This document shows positions 1 through 10,849 of a DNA stretch of 64,000 bases, piece after piece (within the stretch, counting starts at the first letter, position 1; every line of letters begins with the position of its first letter). The position numbers were made by a program, and so were the translations under genes. The stretch spans positions 51,349-115,348 of the forward strand of contig JBBAQX010000006.1 of assembly GCA_040400085.1 (NCBI GenBank), written 5' to 3'. Origin of the DNA: HNR sp040400085 (GTDB taxonomy: Bacteria > Actinomycetota > Actinomycetes > Actinomycetales > Microbacteriaceae). The notes under the pieces are model-generated. The model was not told the origin of the DNA. It searched no databases and was given only the letters and a program-made list of their open reading frames with translations.

Positions 1-3162
<3,162 letters not shown>

Positions 3163-3182
3163 CGGCTGTTAGTTTATAGCTG

Positions 3183-3228
3183 AAAATCCCCGTCCGATGC
3201 CATTAATGTGGTGTCGGACGGGGATTTT
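3183..3228 (+). terminator. rpoC terminator
   Basis: Two 15-base arms (3183-3197 and 3214-3228) are perfectly complementary. The left arm begins AAAATCCCCGTC and the right arm ends GGGGATTTT, so the stem has an A-tract before it and a T-tract after it. It lies just after the rpoC stop and could terminate in both directions. Confidence 0.9.
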
Positions 3229-3304
3229 GTGATTTATGCGGAAAGACGCGGAAATAGTGGCGTTTAAAGGGTGCAGAAGCCCCGAAATAGTGGTAATTTA
3301 GTCA

Positions 3305-3340
3305 TCGGAATGGGCTGTTCGGGGGGACAGCCCATTCCGA
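3305..3340 (-). terminator. ppx-side terminator hairpin
   Basis: A perfect 14-bp stem (TCGGAATGGGCTGT and its complement) has an 8-base loop. It sits 10 bp beyond the stop of the leftward Ppx gene. There is no clean T-run, but position and strength fit a terminator for the leftward operon, back to back with the rpoC terminator. Confidence 0.75.
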
Positions 3341-3350
3341 CGTTAACGGC

Positions 3351-4307
3351 CTATTGCGCGATACTCAGGGCAATACCGTCGAGGATATCGTGTTCGCTGG
3401 TTAGCACGCCAGAGAGTGAACCATTCGCATCCTCAACTCGCTGTGCTGTTCGCCTCACCGTGTGCTCCCAAATCGTGGCGCCAACGCCGATGATGTCGAC
3501 ACGACCGGGATGCATATAGGGCAGCTCGGAAAGCTCGCTACGGTCCATGGTGGCGAGGTCCTGGCATGCAGATATCGTTTGCGCGACCGTGAGCATCCGC
3601 CCATTGATAGCTGCCGGGTCGTAGCGGGGGAGGCGGAGGGCATGGGCCGTGACGGTGGTAATTGTTCCGGCGACCCCGATGAGGGTGCCAGTCGTACTGA
3701 GGTCCACCTGCTGCTCTGCGACGTCAAGAGCGGAATCGATGTCAGTAGTGATGGCTTCAGCTCGCTTCTCAGCATCCGTGATATCGAGATAGCGTTCGGT
3801 CAGCCGTACGCTGCCGATGTCCATTGAATATGAGCTGAGAGGCACTGTGCTGCCCGCTACGAGCTCGGTTGACCCGCCGCCAAGGTCGGCGACGAGATAG
3901 GGGCTGCTGGCCGTAGCTGAAACCGCGCTGATTGCTCCCGCGAACGAGAGCTGTGCCTCCTCAGACCCGGAGATGACCTCCGGTTCTATCCCGAGAGCAT
4001 TCTGTACGCCCTCGATGAATACGTCTCGGTTGCGTGCGTCGCGTGTGGCTGAGGTGGCAACGAAACGAATTCTTGAGCATCCGTTTGCGGAGATAAGGTC
4101 TGCATACTCGCGGGTCGCCGCAAGAGTTCGGGCGAGCGCGTCCGGGTCAAATTCGCCGGTGCGATCAACACCGTAGCCCAAGCGGACCACCTTGTTCTCC
4201 CGCACGATATCAGTGAGTTGAATAGTACCGTCGGGCCGAATGGTGGGGGCGGCTATGAGGAGGCGGATAGAGTTTGTTCCGCAATCGATTGCTGCAACGT
4301 TAGTCAT
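3351..4307 (-). CDS. ppx: Ppx/GppA family phosphatase (exopolyphosphatase-like)
   Basis: The 318-residue protein has the ASKHA-fold signatures of Ppx/GppA enzymes: AAIDCGTNSIRLLI at residues 5-18, ATSATRDA near 86, SGSEEAQLSF near 119 and DLGGGSTEL near 143. Family members hydrolyse polyphosphate or the gamma phosphate of pppGpp. The length fits the short single-domain actinobacterial type without the C-terminal HD domain. It is the last gene of a leftward three-gene set, 18 bp after the small membrane protein. Whether the substrate is polyP or pppGpp cannot be told from the sequence. Confidence 0.92.
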   Translation of the reverse strand: MTNVAAIDCGTNSIRLLIAAPTIRPDGTIQLTDIVRENKVVRLGYGVDRTGEFDPDALARTLAATREYADLISANGCSRIRFVATSATRDARNRDVFIEGVQNALGIEPEVISGSEEAQLSFAGAISAVSATASSPYLVADLGGGSTELVAGSTVPLSSYSMDIGSVRLTERYLDITDAEKRAEAITTDIDSALDVAEQQVDLSTTGTLIGVAGTITTVTAHALRLPRYDPAAINGRMLTVAQTISACQDLATMDRSELSELPYMHPGRVDIIGVGATIWEHTVRRTAQRVEDANGSLSGVLTSEHDILDGIALSIAQ

Positions 4308-4325
4308 ACAATAACTATGCCCCAG

Positions 4326-4805
4326 CTACTCGTCGTCAGGGTCTTCCCACCGCCAGCGTGGCCGATTACGATCAGTATAAATATGGCGAACAGTGATGGC
4401 CCAATACGCGGATACGCACAACCAATTTATGGGTATCAGCATAAGAAGAAAGATGCTCTGGATTGAGTCGGCAGGCGGGAGCCCGGCAAAAAGTCCAATG
4501 AGCGATGCTGCGAGGTATCCGCCGATGCCCGACGCGAGTGTCAGCAGCCACGGAAAAGCGGCACTGCCATCCCTTAGTTCGAACCCGATTCTCATCATGC
4601 AGCTAAACGCTATAGAAATGGCGCTGATCACCATGGTCGGGCCGATGAAAAAAGGTATTTCTTCTGTTTCGATTGGGGTTGATGTCGTAAAAAGCGATAC
4701 GAAACCCCACGCGGCGATTGTCAGGGCCGTTGCGAGTATGGCGACCATGCCGGCGGCGACGAAACAGTATCCGGCGCTGTCATCTCTGCGTGGTGAGGGA
4801 TCCAC
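4326..4805 (-). CDS. Hypothetical four-helix membrane protein
   Basis: This 159-residue protein is not recognised. It has four hydrophobic segments (about residues 13-39, 52-76, 84-109 and 115-139), a short acidic N-terminus and a C-terminus rich in Arg, Trp and Asp. The start is GTG at 4805, with a GAGG-like site upstream. It lies 19 bp after the preceding membrane protein and 18 bp before ppx, so the three are probably co-transcribed. No function can be assigned. Confidence 0.75.
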   Translation of the reverse strand: MDPSPRRDDSAGYCFVAAGMVAILATALTIAAWGFVSLFTTSTPIETEEIPFFIGPTMVISAISIAFSCMMRIGFELRDGSAAFPWLLTLASGIGGYLAASLIGLFAGLPPADSIQSIFLLMLIPINWLCVSAYWAITVRHIYTDRNRPRWRWEDPDDE

Positions 4806-4824
4806 TCGCTTGCCTCACGTCTCG

Positions 4825-5781
4825 CTACGGTGCAGGAATATCTGCGAGAGGGGATGCCTGGAGCCGTGTTTCGTATTCAGCGATTTCTTCGGCGTTGGCT
4901 CGTTTTATCTTGCGTCCACGGGCAGCAATCCACGCGCCGAACCATACGGAAACTTCCCTGCCAGCGACACCGGCGAGGATTGTAAACGGTGAGAGCAGGA
5001 ACTCATCTAGGCGGCCCCACGACTGGTCGGGGGTGAGGCCGGTGAGTCCGCCTGAGTAGATGAGTCCGATAACGGCTGCGCAGTACACGAACGCGCCTAT
5101 TAGGAAGCCGAAAAGGACATAGGCCCACCACCCGGCCCGGTTAACGAGCAGAACCACCACCAAAAGTCCGATAAAGAATGAGCCTACTGAGGCGAAAAAC
5201 ATAGGTGTCAGCAGATGGTCCTGAAGAACGCCGACGAAGGCGCTTGCAGTTGTGATCGGCGCGAGTATGGCTGATATAACGCCAGCGTAAACGATTGCGA
5301 AACCGAGCGTAGCGAGCAGTACGATCCATGCACCCGCGCCACGGTTGCCTCTGATGTCAGGCAGGGCCGGGGCCTGGACATACAGAGGAGCCATCGGGTG
5401 GTCCGCTCGAACAGTGAGCACCTCTGGCTCGACGTTCTGCGGCAAGTCAGCAGAGATCTCCGGAAGGCTCGGGGCCACCTCCGTGGGTGTCTCTTCGATG
5501 GGGGATGCCGCGGGTAGCGTCGCACCCGTCGCTATCGCTGTCGGGTCTACTCCGGTTTCGACCTGCGCAAGTGCATCAGGATGGAAGGAAGGGTCAGACA
5601 TGTCTGTCGTCTCGAGTGGGTCTACGTCTTTGGCTATTGGATCGGCGTGATCTGGAGCTGAGGGGGTCGCGAGGTCTCCGCTTTTTGCGCGGCCAAGGGC
5701 ATCCGTCAGTTTTTCTTGCGATGCGACGTCATCAGATACGGGTTCGCCCTGATCCGATTGTGTCTTCTTGTCGTCGCTCAT
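4825..5781 (-). CDS. Hypothetical membrane protein with acidic disordered N-terminus
   Basis: The start is placed at ATG 5781 because AAGGAG precedes it on the coding strand; an in-frame start 45 bases further out lacks a comparable site. The 318-residue product has about 150 residues rich in Asp, Pro, Ala and Thr, then four transmembrane segments, then a short basic and acidic tail. It is not a recognised family. It is the first gene of the leftward operon ending in ppx, and appears to be a structural or accessory membrane protein. Confidence 0.8.
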   Translation of the reverse strand: MSDDKKTQSDQGEPVSDDVASQEKLTDALGRAKSGDLATPSAPDHADPIAKDVDPLETTDMSDPSFHPDALAQVETGVDPTAIATGATLPAASPIEETPTEVAPSLPEISADLPQNVEPEVLTVRADHPMAPLYVQAPALPDIRGNRGAGAWIVLLATLGFAIVYAGVISAILAPITTASAFVGVLQDHLLTPMFFASVGSFFIGLLVVVLLVNRAGWWAYVLFGFLIGAFVYCAAVIGLIYSGGLTGLTPDQSWGRLDEFLLSPFTILAGVAGREVSVWFGAWIAARGRKIKRANAEEIAEYETRLQASPLADIPAP

Positions 5782-5897
5782 CGCTAAATCTCCTTGACCT
5801 ACATACGCTGGTTCGCTGTGGGTCACTTTAGCAAGGGTGCGCCCTGATAGCTTGGATTTAGACCGGCATGTGATGGGAGCGGCAGCGGGCTTGGTAT

Positions 5898-6566
5898 GTG
5901 AGTGACACTTGGGTACCGTTAACTAGTATGGGCGACCCCAGAATCACCGAGCGCGTGACCGTCGGTGTTGAGGCATGGCTTCGTTGGCTGCCCAAGTGGA
6001 GCATTGGCTCGTATCGGGCACGGGGCAGGCTGTGTCGACGATGTCTGAACTCGCCTATTGTGCGCGCGGCCGGTCTCGATTTCGATGTGCCCCATCAGGT
6101 GCAGCATGCTCTGGTTAGTCGGATGCAGAAGATTATTGATCAGACGGTCGACGAGTTTACTGAGGCGAGACTACCAAATCTGAAGCGGGAATTGGACGGG
6201 GGCGTCGCAGAATCGGCTCCCAAGGGGTACCGACCAGCTGAAGGCCTTGACCCAGAGTACGAGGGTGTTGAACTCGATCCGGAGCCAGAACCCGGTCACC
6301 CATTTCTGTTTACGCTCGACAGCCTGGCTGATAAGCATCTTGGTCGGGCTCCCGAACCTCCGGCCCCACTAACCGAGGAGCAAAAAGCTGTACTCCGTTC
6401 CGAAGTTGCGCTTGCTGACGAGTGTGCGATTGTCACGGGACAGCGGGTATGTGTGGCACTCGATGCTCATCGAGCACGCATTCGTGAGGCAATCGCGATG
6501 TGTGTTGAGCCGCAGGTCCGGGCGATGCTCGATGAACTGACGACCTCGCTGGAGTTTCCGGAATAG
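5898..6566 (+). CDS. Hypothetical cytoplasmic protein, parent of the remnant at 8.0 kb
   Basis: The protein has 222 residues from GTG 5898; ATG at 5928 would give 212, and neither has a good ribosome site. It has no signal peptide or membrane segment. The N-terminal third is basic with Trp/Arg/Cys clusters (WLRWLPKW, RLCRRC). The middle is acidic and Pro-rich (ELDPEPEPGHP). The end is helical (PLTEEQKAVLRSEVAL, then RIREAIAMCVEPQ). A decayed copy of the segment coding for PLTEEQKAVLRSEVAL exists at 8017-8087, so this gene was once duplicated. I do not recognise the family. Confidence 0.7.
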   Translation: MSDTWVPLTSMGDPRITERVTVGVEAWLRWLPKWSIGSYRARGRLCRRCLNSPIVRAAGLDFDVPHQVQHALVSRMQKIIDQTVDEFTEARLPNLKRELDGGVAESAPKGYRPAEGLDPEYEGVELDPEPEPGHPFLFTLDSLADKHLGRAPEPPAPLTEEQKAVLRSEVALADECAIVTGQRVCVALDAHRARIREAIAMCVEPQVRAMLDELTTSLEFPE

Positions 6567-6579
6567 GTGATAGCTGGAA

Positions 6580-6613
6580 CGGTGAGCGAAGGTTTTCTCC
6601 TGTCCGCTCACCG
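6580..6613 (+). terminator. Hairpin after the hypothetical gene at 5.9 kb
   Basis: A 9-bp stem CGGTGAGCG/CGCTCACCG encloses a 16-base loop, 13 bases after the stop. It lies between convergent genes. There is no T-run, so terminator function is an inference from position. Confidence 0.45.
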
Positions 6614-6679
6614 ACCCCAGCCTCATTATTGGCGTTCAGCGCCGCTGAGTGTATCCTAGGTCGTCTAAAGGGCTACGTC

Positions 6680-7969
6680 TCAGTTGAAGCGCTTCCGAGA
6701 GGCTCGCAGAATGCTGCCGGTAGCGAGCAATCCGATTAATGCCATAACGGTCCAGGTGAGGATTGTATGGTCGGTGCCGGTGTCGCTGAGAGAAGCTTTA
6801 CCACTCTGAGCGGACACGGTCTCAGGGTTGACGTTCGCACCGTTGACCTCAGGTTTTACGGGGATCTCCGGTTGTGGATCTATAGATTTTGCAGTTACAG
6901 GATAGCTGACTGTCCCCGAATAGGGGAGAGTGGTCTCGCTTCCCTCCACCGAAAAGCGATAGGAAACACTGGCAGATTCGATGGTTTTCCAGGTAAGGAA
7001 CTTCGTAGATACGGCAAAGCTATAATCGTCCGCGTTGCTCGGAGTAACGAGGTCGCCGTCTTCGTCAAGGATGTTTGCCGCTGGCGCAACGGTCTCAGTG
7101 GCGTTCCGAACTGCCGATGTTTGGCTTTCGATTACCTGACTCATCACGCTTGAGTGATCACGATGCAGGTTCTCGGTGGGAAGCAGTGACAGGTCAGCGA
7201 TTTTGTTGTTTTCAAGAAATACGTGGGATAGCTGGGTTAAGTTCGCAAGTGGTGTGATAGATGTAATGGCGTTGTTGTCCAGATCCAAGCCTGTCAGGTT
7301 TGTGAGGTGTCTTATTGCGGAGATATCACTGATTCCTAGGGTGTGGGCTTGTAAGTAGGTGAGGGCGGTTAGAGATGAAACCGGTGCCAGATCAGTGACC
7401 TTTGTAAGAGCAATGCTGAGGTAATCAAGCTTGGTGAGGGAACTTATGGCGCTGATGTCGCTAACTTGTGTTCCTCGTAGGTTCAAACTGACGAGATTCG
7501 TGTGATCTTTGACAGCTTTGATATCGGCGACGGGATTTGCCCCCATGCTCAGATGAGTCAGGTTGTTAAGCGAGCCCAGCGGCCCGGCATCGGTGATTGC
7601 GTTCAGGCCGAGGTAGAGGCGATTGAGTTGCGTCATTTCTGACAAGAATGAGATGTCTGTTATGTCGTTATTATTTAGTGCCAATGTGTGGAGGGTGGGT
7701 ATCTTATTGACGGCGGAATAGTCGTCCATTTTGGTTTCGTTGAGAAACAGATGAGTGAGTTTTGGTAGGTCGATGAGGGGCTGGATGCTTCCGACAGGGT
7801 TGTTCCACAGATAAAGTTCTTGCAGCTCGTGAAGAGATCGGAGCGGCTCTAGGTTGTGAACGTTGTTCTTATAGAGGTCTAGCTTTTTGAGGTTTGTAGC
7901 GTATTCAAGACCGGTTAGGTCGCTTATCCCTAGCTCGCCGAGGTGTAACTCGGAGAGCGTTTCTATCAT
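6680..7969 (-). pseudogene. 5'-truncated internalin-like leucine-rich-repeat surface protein
   Basis: The open frame codes for 429 residues. It starts directly inside an internalin-type LRR array: about twelve repeats of 21-22 residues with LxxLxLxxNxI and ISDLTGLEYATNL-like units, residues 1 to about 270. An Ig-like region follows (about 290-375). The C-terminus is a cell-wall sorting signal: LSDTG at 394-398, a hydrophobic stretch, and a basic tail RASRKR. No signal peptide or N-terminal cap precedes the repeats in any frame; upstream is a fragment of an unrelated gene. The sorting signal is useless without export, so the gene is most likely broken at its 5' end. No ribosome site is evident at ATG 7969. 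Confidence 0.75.
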
Positions 7970-8016
7970 GGCTTGAGTTAGAGTTCGCGCTCGGCCGCAT
8001 GGCCAATGAACGTCCA

Positions 8017-8087
8017 GCGGGAGCGCCGAAAATCTGGCCCTGCTAACCGGGGAACAAAAGCTTTGCTCCGTTCCGAGGCTGCGCTGG
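8017..8087 (+). pseudogene. Frameshifted fragment of a second copy of the 5898-6566 gene
   Basis: Bases 8017-8087 align with 6343-6414. In the core (6351-6414) about 50 of 64 positions are identical, including an 11-base run CTCCGTTCCGA. A one-base deletion in the A-tract after CTAACCGGGGAAC breaks the frame, and a stop (TAA) follows within ten codons. Only this internal piece survives. It abuts the 5' end of the truncated LRR gene, so one rearrangement may have damaged both. Confidence 0.7.
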
Positions 8088-8173
8088 TGTGTCGTGTATA
8101 AAGCGTTTGTACTCGCAGTTCGCTAGACTCGTGCGTGGCAGTGAGCCGCATCTTATTGAAGGATTCAGAGCAG

Positions 8174-9544
8174 ATGACGAAAAACGATGACGGGCAGCAA
8201 AACCCCGCGCAGCCCACTGGCGCAGGCGGATATTCGCAGCAACCATACGATGCTGGTCGGACAGAAGATAGCCAGATGCCAATTGTTCCTGCGCCGTCAA
8301 TCCCGTCGCCGCCTCAGTTTGCGCCCCCGCCTCCGCAACATGCTCCGCCGAATGCGGTCAGATACGCGCCCGCAAATGACCAGCAGTACATCCAGCCGGC
8401 AGCAGATGGTTTTGCTGGCCAGCAGGGATATTCGGCCCATCCCGGCTACCCTGCCCTGCATGGGAACCAGCAGGACCCTGGCCAATCAACTCAGCCTCCA
8501 GCTGCTGCCCATGGCGGTGTCGGTGCTCCCCATCGAAAGAGCAACGTTCGTCGCGCGTTGATCATCGTCGGGGCATCCGTCGTTGCTGTCGGTCTTCTTG
8601 CCGTGGGTGGCTCAGTCGTCTATAACACGATGGCCGAGCAGCGGGCCCCCGAGCATCGAGTCGAAGCCTTCCTCGATAACCTCGTCGACGGAAAGGTTGA
8701 GGCCGCACTTTCTGAAGCGGGGATCAAGGTGACAGATGAGGACGTGTTGCTCACCGATAAGGCATACAGTGCTGCGGGCGATACGATCACGGGATACTCG
8801 CTCAAACAAGCAAAGACGAAAGATGGAAAATCAACCATCGCTGCAACCCTTAAAACCGAGTCTGGCTCATTCAATCAGAACTTCACGTTGGTAAGCACGG
8901 GCAAGGAATTGCTCTTCTTTGACACGTGGCAAATTGATGGGTTGAAACTAGATTCTGTTGATGTCTCGAGTGTCGGAGCTCCTAGCGGGGCGTCCATTAC
9001 TCTCGGTGGGAAAACTATTGATCAACAAACGGATGCTCTTCGCGCCTTCCCCGGAAGATACTCCGCCGATATCGTGGGTACCGACATGTATACCGGCGCG
9101 AGCGTAACGGCGACAGTATCTGGCATGGGTGGTGGAGATCCCGCAGAGTTTTCCGAGGCAAATATTGAGTTGACAGACGCCGGAATCGCCGCGGTCAAAA
9201 CCGAAGTCGACGCCTATCTTGACGCGTGTGCCGCCACGGGCGTTATCGCTCCGCCGATGTGTCCGTTTGCGGCCAAGCTCCCCGACCCAACCGTTGTCCC
9301 GAGTAACGTTGTATGGACCATAAAAAGCCGCCCGGAAATCAAGGTAGATGCCTACTCTAGCAGCGGATGGTCGATGAGTAGCCTTACGTCGGGTTCTGCG
9401 GATATGACCGCTGATATGACGTCGGGGTCTAGGAGTGGCACGCTGTATTTGCCGGCACCCGTAGAGTTTAAGGTCATCGGGAGTGTCACGGGATTTGCTG
9501 ATGGTAAGGCGACCGTCACAATTATTCCGTGGCTATTTGGTTAA
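8174..9544 (+). CDS. Membrane-anchored hypothetical protein, Pro/Gln-rich N-terminus
   Basis: The start is taken at ATG 8174, with GAAGGA about 10 bases before it; an in-frame GTG 39 bases earlier has no site. The 456-residue product has an N-terminal region rich in Pro, Gln and Tyr (about 1-120), one transmembrane helix (about 128-150, IIVGASVVAVGLLAVGGSVV), and a large outer region. This begins with a helical segment RVEAFLDNLVDGKVEAALSEAG like DUF4878-type domains and continues as beta-rich repeats. The topology suggests a cytoplasmic N-terminus and an extracytoplasmic C-terminus. Function is unknown. Confidence 0.75.
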   Translation: MTKNDDGQQNPAQPTGAGGYSQQPYDAGRTEDSQMPIVPAPSIPSPPQFAPPPPQHAPPNAVRYAPANDQQYIQPAADGFAGQQGYSAHPGYPALHGNQQDPGQSTQPPAAAHGGVGAPHRKSNVRRALIIVGASVVAVGLLAVGGSVVYNTMAEQRAPEHRVEAFLDNLVDGKVEAALSEAGIKVTDEDVLLTDKAYSAAGDTITGYSLKQAKTKDGKSTIAATLKTESGSFNQNFTLVSTGKELLFFDTWQIDGLKLDSVDVSSVGAPSGASITLGGKTIDQQTDALRAFPGRYSADIVGTDMYTGASVTATVSGMGGGDPAEFSEANIELTDAGIAAVKTEVDAYLDACAATGVIAPPMCPFAAKLPDPTVVPSNVVWTIKSRPEIKVDAYSSSGWSMSSLTSGSADMTADMTSGSRSGTLYLPAPVEFKVIGSVTGFADGKATVTIIPWLFG

Positions 9545-9878
9545 GACTGTCAGCTAACTGCCACCTCACTACGCTGTTTGGCCTTGCGCCGTTGAGGCGG
9601 TACACGATAGAGTTTTTCCTTGGTGCTCTTTACCTATTCATCTTGTCGTGCCTTAACGGGTTCGTATGGGAAGGATTAGGTATTGAAATCCTCAGGGCCT
9701 CGTCTCTCACGAGAGTGGCCCCCACGGCATACCCGTCACCAAAGAGACTGCAGTTCTGTAGCCTCGACGGGTCCAAATGAACTCGCCAAAGTTTTCTTGG
9801 GGTTTACGCCCTGAGTTACGGCGAATGCACACCGCATTACGCAAAGCTGTCACCGTGCAGCACAAACAAGGAGAAGAA
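9545..9878 (+). other. Non-coding region: str operon promoter and leader
   Basis: This 334-base stretch has no convincing gene. It holds a candidate promoter at 9584-9613 and a roughly 250-base leader. The leader has a small hairpin at 9699-9713 (CTCGT/ACGAG) and ends in AAGGAG ahead of the rpsL GTG. Open frames through it lack ribosome sites and family similarity. Confidence 0.6.
9584..9613 (+). promoter_or_regulatory. Candidate str operon promoter
   Basis: TTGCGC (9584-9589) and TAGAGT (9608-9613) are separated by 18 bases and lie upstream of rpsL. The spacing equals that seen for candidate promoters of rpsJ, secY and infA here. It was identified by eye only. Confidence 0.5.
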
Positions 9879-10253
9879 GTGCCAACTATTCAGCAGTTGG
9901 TCCGGAAGGGTCGCACGCCGAAGGTCACTAAGACCAAGGCGCCCGCTCTGAAGGCAAACCCGCAGCAGCGTGGAGTATGCACCCGTGTGTACACCACAAC
10001 CCCTAAGAAGCCCAACTCGGCGATGCGTAAGGTCGCCCGTGTGAAGCTCTCAAACGGTACCGAGGTCACCGCATACATTCCCGGTGAAGGTCACAACCTT
10101 CAGGAGCACTCGATGGTGCTCGTCCGTGGAGGCCGTGTTAAGGACCTTCCCGGTGTTCGCTACAAGATCGTCCGTGGCGCACTTGATACTCAGGCAGTAA
10201 AGGGTCGCCAGCAGGCCCGCAGCCGCTACGGCGCTAAGAAGGAGAAGAAGTAA
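9879..10253 (+). CDS. rpsL: 30S ribosomal protein S12
   Basis: S12 lies at the decoding centre of the 30S subunit. The start is GTG 9879 (product begins MPTIQQLVRKGR) because AAGGAG sits 7 bases before it; the frame is open 34 codons further upstream but that part is not conserved. The protein has 124 residues. The loops TTTPKKPNSAMRKVARVKL and GGRVKDLPGVRY keep the lysines whose substitution gives streptomycin resistance, so a sensitive-type S12 is expected. The stop overlaps the rpsG start by one base (TAATG). Confidence 0.98.
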   Translation: MPTIQQLVRKGRTPKVTKTKAPALKANPQQRGVCTRVYTTTPKKPNSAMRKVARVKLSNGTEVTAYIPGEGHNLQEHSMVLVRGGRVKDLPGVRYKIVRGALDTQAVKGRQQARSRYGAKKEKK

Positions 10254-10723
10254 TGCCTCGTAAGGGACCAGCTCCTAAGCGCCCCGTAGTTGCCGATCCG
10301 GTATACGGTGCCCCAATTGTTAGCCAGCTCGTTAACAAGATCCTCAAAGACGGCAAGAAGGGTCTTGCTGAGCGCATCGTTTACGACGCACTCGCAGGCG
10401 TTGCTGCCAAGAATGGCGCGGATGCCGTCGTTACCTTGAAAAAGGCTCTCGACAACGTTCGCCCCACCCTTGAGGTTCGTTCACGCCGCGTTGGTGGATC
10501 AACCTACCAGGTGCCCGTTGAGGTTAAGCCTCACCGTGCAAACACCCTGGCTCTGCGTTGGTTGACCAGCTATGCAAAGGCTCGTCGCGAAAAGACGATG
10601 ACCGAGCGCCTGACTAACGAGATCCTTGATGCCTCAAACGGCCTTGGTGCCGCTGTAAAGCGTCGTGAGGATACTCACAAGATGGCCGAGTCGAACAAGG
10701 CCTTCGCACACTACCGCTGGTAG
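10253..10723 (+). CDS. rpsG: 30S ribosomal protein S7
   Basis: S7 is the assembly initiator of the 30S head. It has 156 residues, the normal length, with the typical start MPRKGPAPKRPV and the RRVGGSTYQVPVEV motif. It is translationally coupled to rpsL through TAATG. A GC-rich hairpin separates it from fusA. Confidence 0.98.
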   Translation: MPRKGPAPKRPVVADPVYGAPIVSQLVNKILKDGKKGLAERIVYDALAGVAAKNGADAVVTLKKALDNVRPTLEVRSRRVGGSTYQVPVEVKPHRANTLALRWLTSYAKARREKTMTERLTNEILDASNGLGAAVKRREDTHKMAESNKAFAHYRW

Positions 10724-10783
10724 TGATGTGGCTAATGGCTTGGTCAGGTTCGCGTGCGATACTGTGACTAGGCCCAGGCCGTT

Positions 10784-10807
10784 GGGGCGGCGTTTTCGCG
10801 CCGCCCC
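10784..10807 (+). promoter_or_regulatory. Strong hairpin between rpsG and fusA
   Basis: A 9-bp all-GC stem GGGGCGGCG/CGCCGCCCC with loop TTTTCG lies 43 bases before the fusA start. There is no T-run, so it is more likely an mRNA processing or partial attenuation element than a full terminator. Confidence 0.55.
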
Positions 10808-10849
10808 GACAACACCCACACAGACACCCCAAAACTTTCGGAGGAACTC

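Noticed and set aside
9529..9780. 83-codon plus-strand frame before rpsL
   Set aside because: It overlaps the end of the upstream gene and the str promoter and leader, has no ribosome site, and its composition is unlike coding sequence here.
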